A stretch of DNA of 63,584 nucleotides from contig NZ_LT608315.1 of NCBI RefSeq assembly GCF_900095825.1, positions 1,978,452-2,042,035 of the forward strand, given 5' to 3'. Position numbers and translations under genes: made by a program. The notes below the pieces were generated by a model. That model was given only the letters and a program-made list of their open reading frames with translations, was not told the origin of the DNA and did no database searches. Source of the stretch: Acidaminococcus massiliensis (lineage in GTDB: Bacteria; Bacillota; Negativicutes; Acidaminococcales; Acidaminococcaceae). Shown here in pieces: positions 35,709 through 44,725 of the stretch; positions within the stretch are counted from its first letter, which is position 1; the number at the start of each line of letters is the position of its first letter.

Positions 35709-35872
35709 ATTAATACCCTTTCACTGCTTAATCCCACGTACATAGACTAAATAATATATCATAAGTTTAACATTTTCCCTTCCCTCACACTAAAGGCATA
35801 TGAAACTAATTTCTTCATAATTTTATGCATAATCTAATATTAAATCTTACCTTAAATTGCAAGTAGTGCGTC

Positions 35873-36925
35873 TTAAATTTTAAAAGGATAAATATAGTTC
35901 AACTTGACACGTTCTCTTAAAAGCCACAAACTTCTTTGAACTTTTTTATAAATTTCACCGCTAAAAATCAAAGAAAAGAGGCATAATATCTTAATAATTT
36001 TATTACTAGGCTCTGTTCTACCCATAAGTGCATGTTTTAAATCGTATTTCATATGAAAGTTATAACTAATTGTAGACATTGCAGTGTTCATATCATCAAT
36101 CGTATTAACATACGCGGTTTGTGCCATTACCGCATAATAATATCTTATAACTTGGGTATTCGCACAGTTCCAAGGTTTTAAATATCCAGAAAAGTGTAAT
36201 ATGCCTTTTTTATCCAATTCATTTGGATGAATATCGGAAGCAATTAGGTCAATCTGATAGTTATACATATTATCCATCAAGACTATTTTACCTTTAAATA
36301 ATATGTTTAATATATCTTGATCAGCAAAAGGAAGAAATGGCATCACATTTAAAATTTCTAATCCCTTATCTACTAAATTCATTTCCTTGCGGATAAGAAC
36401 ACAGTTAAATACCATGACTCCAGCATTAAAATATATGTCTTTGTTAACTCCTAATTTTTTATATAATTTAGTATTAATGTAATCTCTTCTAGTCTTATAT
36501 ACGTCTAAAACAACACCCGCATAGCTATCATTCAAATCATATTGTAACATTCTCGAAATATCACATTGGATAAGAGTATCTGCATCTAAATAAATTACAC
36601 GATCTATATTTTCACATACTTCAGGAATAAACAGCCGGAATAAAGTCCCTATAGTTATATTTTTAATAGAATCAAGAGTCTGAAAATATGTTGGAAGTTC
36701 TATTCTATGATATATTATTTTAGCCCCGTAGCATTCCACTGTTTGATTAATTTTATCAATATTTTCATCAGAAATTGAATCATCACAAAGAATATGGATA
36801 ATAATAGTTTCTTGTGTATGGAGCAAAATTGAAGCTATTGCTGTTGCAACATATTTACTATACTGACCAGATTCGTCACTTAACCCAAATGCAACATGAA
36901 TAGCTCTATTTTGACTGTTGTTCAT
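35873..36925 (-). CDS. Family 8 glycosyltransferase (LPS-type)
   Basis: A 350-residue GT8 enzyme: IHVAFGLSDESGQYSKYVATAIASIL at the start, RVIYLDADTLIQCD with the DxD site near residue 105, YFNAGVMVFN, FADQDILNILF and GILHFSGYLKPWN. GT8 proteins such as LgtC/RfaJ add galactose or glucose from the UDP-sugar in LPS outer-core synthesis. This suits an outer-membrane organism and the neighbouring heptose genes. Confidence 0.87.
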   Translation of the reverse strand: MNNSQNRAIHVAFGLSDESGQYSKYVATAIASILLHTQETIIIHILCDDSISDENIDKINQTVECYGAKIIYHRIELPTYFQTLDSIKNITIGTLFRLFIPEVCENIDRVIYLDADTLIQCDISRMLQYDLNDSYAGVVLDVYKTRRDYINTKLYKKLGVNKDIYFNAGVMVFNCVLIRKEMNLVDKGLEILNVMPFLPFADQDILNILFKGKIVLMDNMYNYQIDLIASDIHPNELDKKGILHFSGYLKPWNCANTQVIRYYYAVMAQTAYVNTIDDMNTAMSTISYNFHMKYDLKHALMGRTEPSNKIIKILCLFSLIFSGEIYKKVQRSLWLLRERVKLNYIYPFKI

Positions 36926-36948
36926 AGCCTTTAGCCTTTCTTAAATAT

Positions 36949-37503
36949 TCAATACATCTCATCGACAGCATTACAAATAATATGTCCTACCAAGATATGA
37001 CATTCCTGAATTCTGGCAGTGACAGTGGAAGGAATTTTCAATGTCACATCTGCCATTCGTTCAGATTGACTGGATTTATTTCCAGTAAATGCTATTGTCT
37101 TCATGTCCTTTGCCTTTGCTTCTTCAAAAGCAGCAATTACGTTTTTACTATTCCCAGAAGTAGAAATCCCAATTAATACATCGCCTGGATTACCTAAAGC
37201 CTCAACCTGTCTGCTGAACACTTTATCAAAGCCATAATCATTTCCCACAGCAGTAAGAATAGACGTATCTGTTGTCAAAGCTATTGCCGGCAAACTTTTC
37301 CGTTCCTTAAGAAAACGGCCTACAAATTCTGCAGCAATGTGTTGACTATCAGCTGCACTTCCGCCATTACCACACAACATAATCTTATGTCCGGAACTAA
37401 TGGCCTCTTTGCAAACCATGGCGATCTCTTCAATACAAGGAATACATTGATCAAGAAGAGCTTTTACAACTTGCTGATGTTCGTTAATCTGTTCGGTTAT
37501 CAT
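36949..37503 (-). CDS. gmhA: Sedoheptulose-7-phosphate isomerase
   Basis: A 184-residue SIS-domain protein with [53 protein letters not shown] and the C-terminal [17 protein letters not shown], the full GmhA pattern with its metal-binding His and Glu. It starts the ADP-heptose pathway for LPS inner core or glycan heptose. The ATG at 37503 has GGAG upstream. It overlaps the end of the GT9 gene, supporting a joint heptose function; gmhB and hldE-type genes are not in the window. Confidence 0.9.
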   Translation of the reverse strand: MITEQINEHQQVVKALLDQCIPCIEEIAMVCKEAISSGHKIMLCGNGGSAADSQHIAAEFVGRFLKERKSLPAIALTTDTSILTAVGNDYGFDKVFSRQVEALGNPGDVLIGISTSGNSKNVIAAFEEAKAKDMKTIAFTGNKSSQSERMADVTLKIPSTVTARIQECHILVGHIICNAVDEMY

Positions 37504-38551
37504 ATTTTTCTCTCCGTCCATCTTTTAACTTTTTTAGAATTTCATTATACACCATTTGCGCCGGAATCTCATTTAGACATTTGCGGTCCGGACAAGTATA
37601 ATATATGTCATGGTCAAAACAAAATTGACAATCCAACTTTGGATTGCACAAAACAAATGTGGCTTTCTTCGAGAATGCTCCATGAGTTTTTGGATTTGTA
37701 GGTCCAAAAATAGAGACTGTCGGCACTTCTAAAGCATCGGCAATATGTTGCATTCCCGTGTCAACACCAACCGCCAGTTGGCAAAGACTCAACAAATAGA
37801 TTGACTCTCCAATATTCGTTTGATTTACAAAATTAAATATATTATTGCGTCCTAGCAAATCTACATAGTCCCCTATCAGACTTTCTTCGAGCTTACCTCC
37901 TAATAAAAATATGTCATATTCCTGATTTCTGGATAAAAGATCTACTAACGTATGCATATATTCTTTTTTCCAGTTCCTGGTAAACACATAATTACCCTTA
38001 TAATAATTTTTATCAGCCCCGCCAATACTAACAGCGATTTTTATATGCTTTGATTTTTTGAGATCCTGGAATTTTACCCCATCTTCCGTCTTTGGATACA
38101 ATAGAGGCTGCTGATTTTTAAGGTTAGGACAAAAATTGCTAACAATGTTTAGATTACGATGCACGAAATGAAGACTATCATCTAAGTCAAGGAAATTCAA
38201 GCCATCATATTGCTCACCAAAGCATCGCTTAACCCCCAAAAGTTTAAAAAGACCCATGCCCTTTTTTGGGGGAGTCATTGTAGCCAAGACACCAATATCA
38301 AAGTGTTTGAAAAACAACTTAACTAAGGTTTCCACTGTATACCCTATACTTCGGTTTTTCAAGCTGAAATAAAAATAATCGTCAATAGAAATATGACTAT
38401 GTTCAAATATTTCCTGATTTGCCCGCCCATTCACAAGCAATGCAATATAAGCATCCGGATAATTTTCCCGAATGGCAGAAAGAGCTGGAAGCATACAAAC
38501 ACAGTCTCCGAGACCGTGTTTCATTTCGACCAATATCTTTAATCTTTTCAC
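37484..38551 (-). CDS. Family 9 glycosyltransferase (heptosyltransferase-like)
   Basis: A 355-residue GT-B enzyme of family 9: [24 protein letters not shown] at the N-terminus, LLGGKLEES in the middle and [31 protein letters not shown], the donor-binding signature. A cysteine-rich tail ([20 protein letters not shown]) is like that seen in many GT9 enzymes. It overlaps both the GT4 gene upstream and gmhA downstream. It probably transfers heptose from an ADP-heptose. Confidence 0.87.
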   Translation of the reverse strand: MKRLKILVEMKHGLGDCVCMLPALSAIRENYPDAYIALLVNGRANQEIFEHSHISIDDYFYFSLKNRSIGYTVETLVKLFFKHFDIGVLATMTPPKKGMGLFKLLGVKRCFGEQYDGLNFLDLDDSLHFVHRNLNIVSNFCPNLKNQQPLLYPKTEDGVKFQDLKKSKHIKIAVSIGGADKNYYKGNYVFTRNWKKEYMHTLVDLLSRNQEYDIFLLGGKLEESLIGDYVDLLGRNNIFNFVNQTNIGESIYLLSLCQLAVGVDTGMQHIADALEVPTVSIFGPTNPKTHGAFSKKATFVLCNPKLDCQFCFDHDIYYTCPDRKCLNEIPAQMVYNEILKKLKDGRREKYDNRTD

Positions 38552-39717
38552 TTTTTCTCCAGTTTTGTAGTATAATCCAATTTCTTGTTTATCACTTTGT
38601 TTGTATAATATTTTTCTATACTCTTAATCTCAGTAAAAATATCATAACCATTTTGCGCTAACAAATCAGATTGCTTTTCTCTTTTATAAAATACAGATGA
38701 TAGCATTAATTCATAAGTCCATTTTTCCCTTTTCAATGGTAAAAATTTTACTGACCCTGAAACATTTAATTCTCTAGGGACCGAATTTGATACAATACAT
38801 GGCAATCCCGAAGCCTGCGCTTCAATCCCTACGATTCCTAATCCTTCAAATCGAGAAGGCAGTACAAAACAGTCCATTGCCTGCAGCAACTCTGGAACAT
38901 CTTTACGAACGCCCAGAAAACAAACTGAGTCTTCCAGATGAAATTGCTTTACCATTTTCCTTGCTTCCGTATAATATTCGTCTCCATTCATATGGCCGCC
39001 AATAAGAAGTAGACAGGAATCCGGTTGCTTTTTATGGACTTCCGCAAATACCTGGATTAAAAAACTGTGATTCTTTTGATAGGAAAAACGCCCTATATGA
39101 CCAATGCAAAATGTTTTCTCGCCAATCCTCAACTCTTTTCTAACTGCATTACGGATTACAGGATTAAAACGATATTTCTCCAAATTGATAGCATTTTTTG
39201 CCAGATGATATTTTCCTCCATGAAGAACAGAAGCAGGATACATCCATTCTCCAGCAAGCTGGGAACAGGCAAGGAAATCCGTCCCCAAAACCGGCATCAG
39301 CATCTTGCCAACATAATGGATGCATTTTTTCATGCCTCTGACCAGTTTTCTTTTATCATCGATTTCTGTACTGTGGGAATGCACAATAATCCGTTTAAAG
39401 CCAGCCCATTTAGCAGCCAGCAAAGGAAGAAAATTGGCATAAGAAATGTTAAAATGAACGGCTCCATATTCAGACTGTTTACAGATCTGCTTCAAAGCCT
39501 TCATGTATGCAAAAAAATGAGAAGGTTTGGGCACAACATAGAATCGTGCACCCATCTTCTCGAATTCTTTCTGAAAATCCAGCTGTGTTTCATAAGTGAG
39601 AAAATCAAACTGTACCTTGGATTTATCAATATATCGGTAGTTCTGGCAAATATATCCAGTCAGCCCACCTTTGTCGTTACTGACCGTAGCCTGTAATATA
39701 CGAATTGGAGATGCCAT
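38548..39717 (-). CDS. Family 4-type glycosyltransferase
   Basis: A 389-residue GT-B enzyme. It has RILQATVSNDKGGLTGYICQ at the start, FCIGHIGRFSYQKNHSFLIQVFAEV for the C-domain start, LLLIGGHMNGDEYY, and DCFVLPSRFEGLGIVGIEAQASGLPCIVSN, the E-x7-E donor motif. ATG 39717 is taken; a GTG at 39732 is the alternative. It overlaps the GT9 gene by four bases (ATGA), so the sugar-transfer genes 39.7 to 36.9 kb form a coupled set. Confidence 0.87.
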   Translation of the reverse strand: MASPIRILQATVSNDKGGLTGYICQNYRYIDKSKVQFDFLTYETQLDFQKEFEKMGARFYVVPKPSHFFAYMKALKQICKQSEYGAVHFNISYANFLPLLAAKWAGFKRIIVHSHSTEIDDKRKLVRGMKKCIHYVGKMLMPVLGTDFLACSQLAGEWMYPASVLHGGKYHLAKNAINLEKYRFNPVIRNAVRKELRIGEKTFCIGHIGRFSYQKNHSFLIQVFAEVHKKQPDSCLLLIGGHMNGDEYYTEARKMVKQFHLEDSVCFLGVRKDVPELLQAMDCFVLPSRFEGLGIVGIEAQASGLPCIVSNSVPRELNVSGSVKFLPLKREKWTYELMLSSVFYKREKQSDLLAQNGYDIFTEIKSIEKYYTNKVINKKLDYTTKLEKK

Positions 39718-39916
39718 AAAATTTATACTCACCTACTGAAAATGGAAATCACTTGGTTATGTAAGTCTATAAGTATTATTGTAGAATAAGCCAGGAGAAA
39801 AGGCAACCAAAAAAGAAAAATCACAATAAATGAACTGTAACAGAAGCCCTTGTATCAGTTTCTTCAAAGAAAATCCTTATTGCACTTGGATTATACAATC
39901 TCCACGTATGAATTGT

Positions 39917-41020
39917 TCAGTCGTCATCAATACCATTTCTCACTTTTCTATAAAACGCAGCAATATCTTTATCTTCCAATATATAGGAGACTTGATGGTT
40001 TGCTTCCCCAATACGGATAATCCTTTTTTTCTCATCTGGTGACCAATTTTGAATTCGATTCATTTTCTCAATAATTTTATGAGTTTGGGCAAATGAACCG
40101 CTTTCCTCCAGCATATTAAGCAAATTTATCTTATATTGCTGTTCGTCTGGCTGGCTGGCAAATTCCTGATTCATCTCAGCTTCACATTGGTAATGGATTG
40201 TTTCAAGGATTTCATTTTCCTTCGTCCTTTTGATGATATTCTGGACCAATTGTTCCAAAGGTTGATTTTTGCTATAATCTGCTGGCGCAAAATAACGTAT
40301 TCTGTTTTCTCTCAGCATTTTATAGACTTTGCTTTTATCCTTTGTATCGCTATTGTACACACCAATGGAATAGCCTCCATAGGAATTGACCAGCTTCATG
40401 CAGGGAATATCTGTATCGCTGTCCCCGATGTAGATGATATTCCTAAAAGGAATCTTGATTTTATCTGGAGGATAAAAATCGTTGACTGCTGCGTCATTCA
40501 CGTCAAGGACACCCTTTTCGATTCTAAAAAGAAACTGTGTCTTATTGGTATAGTTAACCACTTGTGCCGGCCAGACCGCTATCCCATCCTGATCATAATA
40601 AAAAGAACTAGCATAAATCTTTTTAAATTGGTCAGCGATTTTGCTTCCTTCAATCATTTCTTTCAATCCGGATGAGATAATATAATGTTCAACTTCGACC
40701 TCTTGTTCAATACCAAAAGTATTAATTCGGTCAAACCAGGAATCAACTCCAGGAAAGAGGCTCAACTTTGAGCCATATTCCATGATTTTCTCTTTATTGA
40801 ATACCATCGCTCCGCGGGATTTCTTGGTCATCATGTACATATAAGCTAAATTCTGATCCATATCATTATCCGCAGCCAGGCCATTTGATTCTTGCCAAAA
40901 ATCTTTTACATCGTAACCGAGTGATTGGATGAATCCCTGTGCCTGCATATCATCAGGAGACAGCGTTTTATCGAAGTCATAGCAGATGGCAATTACGGGC
41001 TTTTTATAACCTTCATCCAT
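39917..41020 (-). CDS. HAD-superfamily phosphatase with a long helical tail
   Basis: A 367-residue protein. AICYDFDKTLSPDD is HAD motif I with both aspartates, HYIISSGLKEMIEGSK is motif II, and IIYIGDSDTDIPCMKLVNSYGG is motif III/IV, so phosphatase activity is likely. The last 130 residues, rich in Glu/Gln/Lys, are an extra helical domain with no family I can name. The ATG at 41020 has AAAGGGGTG upstream. It stands between the polysaccharide genes and the AbiE pair. A role in nucleotide, sugar-phosphate or nucleic-acid end processing is all that can be suggested. Confidence 0.75.
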   Translation of the reverse strand: MDEGYKKPVIAICYDFDKTLSPDDMQAQGFIQSLGYDVKDFWQESNGLAADNDMDQNLAYMYMMTKKSRGAMVFNKEKIMEYGSKLSLFPGVDSWFDRINTFGIEQEVEVEHYIISSGLKEMIEGSKIADQFKKIYASSFYYDQDGIAVWPAQVVNYTNKTQFLFRIEKGVLDVNDAAVNDFYPPDKIKIPFRNIIYIGDSDTDIPCMKLVNSYGGYSIGVYNSDTKDKSKVYKMLRENRIRYFAPADYSKNQPLEQLVQNIIKRTKENEILETIHYQCEAEMNQEFASQPDEQQYKINLLNMLEESGSFAQTHKIIEKMNRIQNWSPDEKKRIIRIGEANHQVSYILEDKDIAAFYRKVRNGIDDD

Positions 41021-41193
41021 ATCAATCACCCCTTTACGATTTCTTCCATTATAGCAGAGTTAACATAAATCTACAAAAAATATACGGAGAAACTATTATA
41101 CAGAATATGAGCCCCTGGTTTTGCATTTTTTCCTCCGTATCGCATTAGATTGGCTGATTCCCGCCGTCCTGCTCTTCCCTCTGCACTGAAATT

Positions 41194-41260
41194 ATTCCCT
41201 CTGGGCGGCCGGCCGGAAAGGGCTCTCCTTCGGCGATTCCCTACGCCGTCGCTGTCGGGT
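41194..41260 (+). repeat. REP-like repeat copy
   Basis: CTGGGCGGCCGGCCGGAAAG, then CGGCGATTCCCTACGCCGTCG. It is preceded by a short CTGCACTGAA element also found before the 42990 copy. Confidence 0.65.
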
Positions 41261-41320
41261 GGACGAGAACAAAGGATGGCAATGAATCAGCAATCCCCAG
41301 GACTGCGTTTCCAATCAAAA

Positions 41321-41380
41321 GCATCTGCCCGGGTAGATGATATCCGACTGCGTGAGACATTGAGCGTGAGACGCTTGAGG
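41321..41380 (+). repeat. Composite intergenic repeat: CATCT hairpin plus GTGAGAC core
   Basis: A hairpin CATCT...AGATG followed by ATATCC (41322-41346), then GCGTGAGACATTGAGC and GTGAGACGC (41351-41373). The same order recurs at 43041-43102. Confidence 0.6.
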
Positions 41381-41441
41381 CCGTGCAGCAATCGATCCCT
41401 ACGGATTCGCAATGGATTGACCGATATCTGCCTGTACTAAT

Positions 41442-42284
41442 TTAGTCGCATATACTCCTATACAAGCTTTTAACTGTTTCCATCACTTCTTCCCATGGTA
41501 AACATCCTATATAGGAATTTTTCTCAAGATATAGTTCCCACTGTTCCTTCATATCTTTATTTGCGCTGATTCTTTTCAGAATCTCTTCTCCCTTATCTTT
41601 GTCCACAAGGGACTTTCGTTTCATAGCCGTTGCCTGATAGGCTTCCTCTAATATTTTCTTATGAATTTGATTCCCATAGGTCGTTGATAGTTGGCAGATA
41701 TCATAAAAATCTCTCATTCGAGTATTCGCAATGTCTCTGGCAAGAATCGTTTCCAACTTTTCTGCTAATACGCTTTCCAGATTGTAACTCATGATATTGA
41801 TGTTTCTTTTTTCAAACATCAACGGATATTGATAAGAAACAGCAGCCGGAGTTATGATGTCTCCCGTTGAGATATCGATTTTTACTGACTGTCGGAGCTT
41901 ATCCATATAGGCATTCAACATAAAACGCAACCCAGGATATTCGTGTTCTTCCATAATCTCTCTGGCACTTTGCAAAGAAAATTCAACTTGATCCGGCAAC
42001 CTTATTCCGGCGATTTCTTCTATCATTTCTTTGGCCTTTTGTAGTGTCAGAGGATAATTTCTAATAGTAGCATCAATGTCCATTGTCGCTCGCATATTTA
42101 GCCCAATCATAGAAGCAACTAACATTCCACCTTTTAAGATAAATTTATCTTGATAAGGTGAAACAGAACATCTTTCTAAAAACCGTTCCATCATATAGTT
42201 GCGAATCAGTGTTTGTGCCTTCCAACTATCTCCCTTGGACAAGTTTCTAATTTTATCTTTTAGTTGACCAGAAGATTGGATCAT
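41442..42284 (-). CDS. AbiEii/AbiGii-type nucleotidyltransferase toxin
   Basis: A 280-residue protein. FILKGGMLVASMIGLNMRATMDIDATIRN holds the G-G and D-x-D nucleotidyltransferase motifs near residues 48-75; VKIDISTGD follows, with SYNLESVLAEKLETILARDIANTRMRDFYDI, the Lys-rich AbiEii signature. Type IV AbiE toxins modify tRNA ends and cause abortive phage infection (established knowledge). Its start overlaps the antitoxin stop (ATGA), as in known abiE operons. Confidence 0.9.
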   Translation of the reverse strand: MIQSSGQLKDKIRNLSKGDSWKAQTLIRNYMMERFLERCSVSPYQDKFILKGGMLVASMIGLNMRATMDIDATIRNYPLTLQKAKEMIEEIAGIRLPDQVEFSLQSAREIMEEHEYPGLRFMLNAYMDKLRQSVKIDISTGDIITPAAVSYQYPLMFEKRNINIMSYNLESVLAEKLETILARDIANTRMRDFYDICQLSTTYGNQIHKKILEEAYQATAMKRKSLVDKDKGEEILKRISANKDMKEQWELYLEKNSYIGCLPWEEVMETVKSLYRSICD

Positions 42285-42874
42285 AGCAAAACCTCCGTAT
42301 AATGCCGGATTTTCTGTTCCATATTTAGTTTCGATGCATACTTCATCAATTGATGAATGTTTTTTGAAGGACTATGAAAATATTCTTTCAACGCTGTTTG
42401 GAAGTCTTGGATATCAAAGTCATTTTTATGCTGGATCAGATCACAGATGGAACGATCCATATCATAAACATTCACGTAATGACAAAAAGGCGTTTCCATA
42501 GAAATCATACCCAAAGATAGCAGTTGGGGATCCGTATAGTAGGTTTTAATCTTTTTTTTATGTAAAGATAAAGTATTATATCCTTTTTTAACGGTAACGG
42601 TAATTATGCTGGGTTCCCGGTCTAAAAGCCCATGAAAATAAAGTGCAGTAGCCCCAGAAAAGACAGTTTCCTGATATTGACTCTGCAATACAAACCAGAT
42701 ATCATCCCAAGCCTCTTCTGTCTTATAGATGCCGGAAGCAATCTTCTGCATAGATTTTTTTTTAATGAATGATGCGATAGTTGGCCGAGAAATACCCAGT
42801 GAAACTGCTTCCCGCACAAGCAGATACCCACTGGTTTCTTCTGTTAATTGATAAAGGATATTTTGCTTGTCCAC
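42281..42874 (-). CDS. AbiEi-type antitoxin/transcriptional repressor
   Basis: A 197-residue protein with an N-terminal winged-helix domain (LLVREAVSLGISRPTIASFIKKKSMQKIASGIYK), then TVFSGATALYFHGLLDREPSIITVTVKKGYN and ETPFCHYVNVYDMDRSICDLI, the AbiEi_4 pattern. It represses the operon and counteracts the toxin. The pair is complete and its frames are intact. It is located between the HAD gene and the DUF4422 glycosyltransferase. Confidence 0.88.
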   Translation of the reverse strand: MDKQNILYQLTEETSGYLLVREAVSLGISRPTIASFIKKKSMQKIASGIYKTEEAWDDIWFVLQSQYQETVFSGATALYFHGLLDREPSIITVTVKKGYNTLSLHKKKIKTYYTDPQLLSLGMISMETPFCHYVNVYDMDRSICDLIQHKNDFDIQDFQTALKEYFHSPSKNIHQLMKYASKLNMEQKIRHYTEVLL

Positions 42875-42987
42875 AGTTTTTCCTTTCTATACGCGCTTAT
42901 ATTTTAAAATTTATGAGCATGAATGTTAAATATATTATAATATATTTTTGAACCGGTTTCCACCATCCCTGCTTTGCACTGAATTTC

Positions 42988-43022
42988 TTCCCTTAAGGTG
43001 GCCGGGAAGGGCGAGCCTGCAG
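42988..43022 (+). repeat. Truncated REP-like repeat copy
   Basis: CTTAAGGTGGCCGGGAAGGG, then CGAGCCTGCAG, which lacks the CCCTACGCCG half. Confidence 0.5.
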
Positions 43023-43040
43023 TTTTTTTATGTTCAAGAG

Positions 43041-43122
43041 CATCTACCCCCGGCAGATGGTATCCTTTGGCATGAGACGTGAGACGTTGGGCGTGAGACT
43101 TGAAAAGTGGCTTGCCACTTTT
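43041..43122 (+). repeat. Composite intergenic repeat: CATCT hairpin, GTGAGAC core, terminator-like hairpin
   Basis: CATCT...AGATGGTATCC at 43041-43065, the core CATGAGACGTGAGACG, TTGGGCGTGAGACT at 43071-43101, then the hairpin AAAAGTGG..CCACTTTT at 43103-43122 next to the DUF4422 gene end. Confidence 0.65.
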
Positions 43123-43895
43123 CAACGCCCTTTTCTCCCCAAAAACTTCCGTGCCAGGAACTCCCGGATTTTCTTAGGCCAGTCCACCCGTTCCAGGAAG
43201 ATTACCGGAACTTCCACTTCTTTCAGGTGCTGTTTTTCCAGCCATACGTTGAAGAGGCGTTCGGAGAGGAAGCCATAGATCCGTGCTTCGTAAGGACTGT
43301 AGCTGCTGATATCGATGCGGCTTTCCAGCGTAAAAAGGATGTCGAACAGCCAGCTGCAGTATTGATCGAACAGAGTCTTTTTCATGGCGAACATGTTCAG
43401 GATGTGGAGCTTCCGCCGATTCATGACGGTGGTGAAGGCCTGGCTGTATTCTGGGTATTTTTCGGCGATGATTTTTTCCACTTCATCCAGATCTTTTTTG
43501 TAATGGGCGTGTTCGTACTGGCTTCGGACTGTTTCGATGTAGTAGTTCCGCTTCACGGGCAGAATCACATCGTACTGGCCAAGGAGTCTGTCGTAGTCGG
43601 CCTGGGTGAAGATGGCTTTCTTTTTGTCTTCCAGGTTATTGGACCGGACCCGGTGGCCAAAATACCGCCGATAATGGCACAGGCCGATGCAGTCACAGTC
43701 CAGATTCTTCCAGGCCCAATACAGCCCGGTGAGTTCACAGTAGTTGGGATTTTTGGAAGAGATGTTATCTCCCGTATTGTCCCCTGCAAACCCCAGCGAA
43801 GCCTTCCCCTCCGCCCCAACCTGGAGAGGGAAGTAAACAGGGTCCGATGGGATCCAGTAGGGTTTGTGGATGGCGATGAGGATTTTGGTGTCCAT
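43122..43895 (-). CDS. DUF4422 glycosyltransferase
   Basis: A 257-residue DUF4422 protein: ILIAIHKPYWIPSDPVYFPLQVG, NPNYCELTGLYWAWKN, IGLCHYRRYFGHR, then DVILPVKRNYYIETVRSQYEHAHYKKDLD and FLSERLFNVWLEKQ at the end. The family transfers sugars (often galactofuranose or glucose) in capsule and LPS loci; glf upstream on the same strand makes UDP-galactofuranose, so a galactofuranosyltransferase is reasonable. The GC content is higher than the AT-rich block to its left. Confidence 0.85.
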   Translation of the reverse strand: MDTKILIAIHKPYWIPSDPVYFPLQVGAEGKASLGFAGDNTGDNISSKNPNYCELTGLYWAWKNLDCDCIGLCHYRRYFGHRVRSNNLEDKKKAIFTQADYDRLLGQYDVILPVKRNYYIETVRSQYEHAHYKKDLDEVEKIIAEKYPEYSQAFTTVMNRRKLHILNMFAMKKTLFDQYCSWLFDILFTLESRIDISSYSPYEARIYGFLSERLFNVWLEKQHLKEVEVPVIFLERVDWPKKIREFLARKFLGRKGR

Positions 43896-43967
43896 GACGG
43901 CTATTGTCCTTTCATTTTAATTTTTATTTAAAGTCGACAGTTACACACGCATCTTTTGTCGGTGCAA

Positions 43968-44030
43968 GCGCCTCACGCTTAATGTCTCACGTCTCACGCC
44001 GATGGAGGCAAACCACATTTGCCGGTTTGC
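43968..44030 (-). repeat. Composite intergenic repeat (GTGAGAC core plus hairpin)
   Basis: On the minus strand a GGCGTGAGACGTGAGAC unit and ATTAAGCGTGAGG, with the hairpin GCAAACC (44008-44014) / GGTTTGC (44024-44030) beside it. Confidence 0.6.
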
Positions 44031-44105
44031 TCCTGAATCAATAAAGAATGAATTTTTTATTGCTCCCTCTAGTGAAGCTCCCGGCATCTACAATTTTTTA
44101 TTTAA

Positions 44106-44190
44106 CCAAATGCTTTAAAAGCATTTGGCCTCCTTCGGCATGAGACGTTTAGCATGAGACGTGAGGCTAAAATGCGTTTCTCGCATTTTA
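44106..44190 (+). repeat. Composite intergenic repeat with hairpins on both sides
   Basis: Hairpin CCAAATGC...GCATTTGG (44106-44128), core GCATGAGACGTTTAGC, ATGAGACGTGAGGCT (44138-44168), hairpin TAAAATGCG...CGCATTTTA (44168-44190), which overlaps the stop of the next gene. Confidence 0.65.
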
Positions 44191-44547
44191 CTTTGCTTTA
44201 ATTGACATAATCAGTTTAGTCAGTCTCCTGTTAACTTCATCACAGAGTTCACAGGCTTTTTCAAAGTTCTCCTGATTAATGTAGTTTCGTTTTTTACAAA
44301 TCAGAAGTTGGGTATCTAGTTCGCAGACGGATCCTCTGGCAATTAACAAAAAGTGAATAAAATCTTTATCACTTCCCCTAGCCCTACCTTCTGCGATATT
44401 GCTGGGTATAGAAACTGCTGCTCGCTGCATTTGGCTTACCAGATTAAATATTTCTTTTTGAGGAAATTTATCCGTTATATCATAAATCAAATCAACAAGC
44501 CGAATGGAACGCTGCCATACAATAAGTTTTTGGTGCGTATAGTACAT
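44188..44547 (-). CDS. Four-helix-bundle protein (23S rRNA IVP / S23 family)
   Basis: A 119-residue all-helical protein: HQKLIVWQRSIRLVDLIYDIT, QMQRAAVSIPSNIAEGRARGSDKDFIHFL and ARGSVCELDTQLLI are the family signature. Members are often found in rRNA intervening sequences or between accessory genes; their molecular function is not established. It lies between two copies of the GTGAGAC composite repeat, which raises the possibility that gene and repeats move together. Confidence 0.88.
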   Translation of the reverse strand: MYYTHQKLIVWQRSIRLVDLIYDITDKFPQKEIFNLVSQMQRAAVSIPSNIAEGRARGSDKDFIHFLLIARGSVCELDTQLLICKKRNYINQENFEKACELCDEVNRRLTKLIMSIKAK

Positions 44548-44592
44548 GTCTAATCTGCATCCTTTCTATGAATATTGCCTATATATTTTTCA

Positions 44593-44678
44593 ATCAAATG
44601 CCTAAAGCATTTGATTTCCATCAGCGTGAGACGTTAAGCGTAAGACGTGAGACTGAAAAAGCAGCTAGATGCTTTTTC
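44593..44678 (+). repeat. Composite intergenic repeat with hairpins on both sides
   Basis: Hairpin ATCAAATGC...GCATTTGAT (44593-44615), core GCGTGAGACGTTAAGC, GTAAGACGTGAGACT (44624-44654), hairpin GAAAAAGCA...TGCTTTTTC (44655-44678). A partial core GGGCGTGAGACTGAAGAG follows at 44704-44721. Confidence 0.68.
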
Positions 44679-44725
44679 ACTGCTGTCTCCTAGTGACTGC
44701 CCCGGGCGTGAGACTGAAGAGCGGT

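Noticed and set aside
44704-44721. Isolated GGGCGTGAGACTGAAGAG as a full composite element
   Set aside because: It has one core unit only and no hairpin pair, so it is noted as a fragment beside the 44.6 kb copy.
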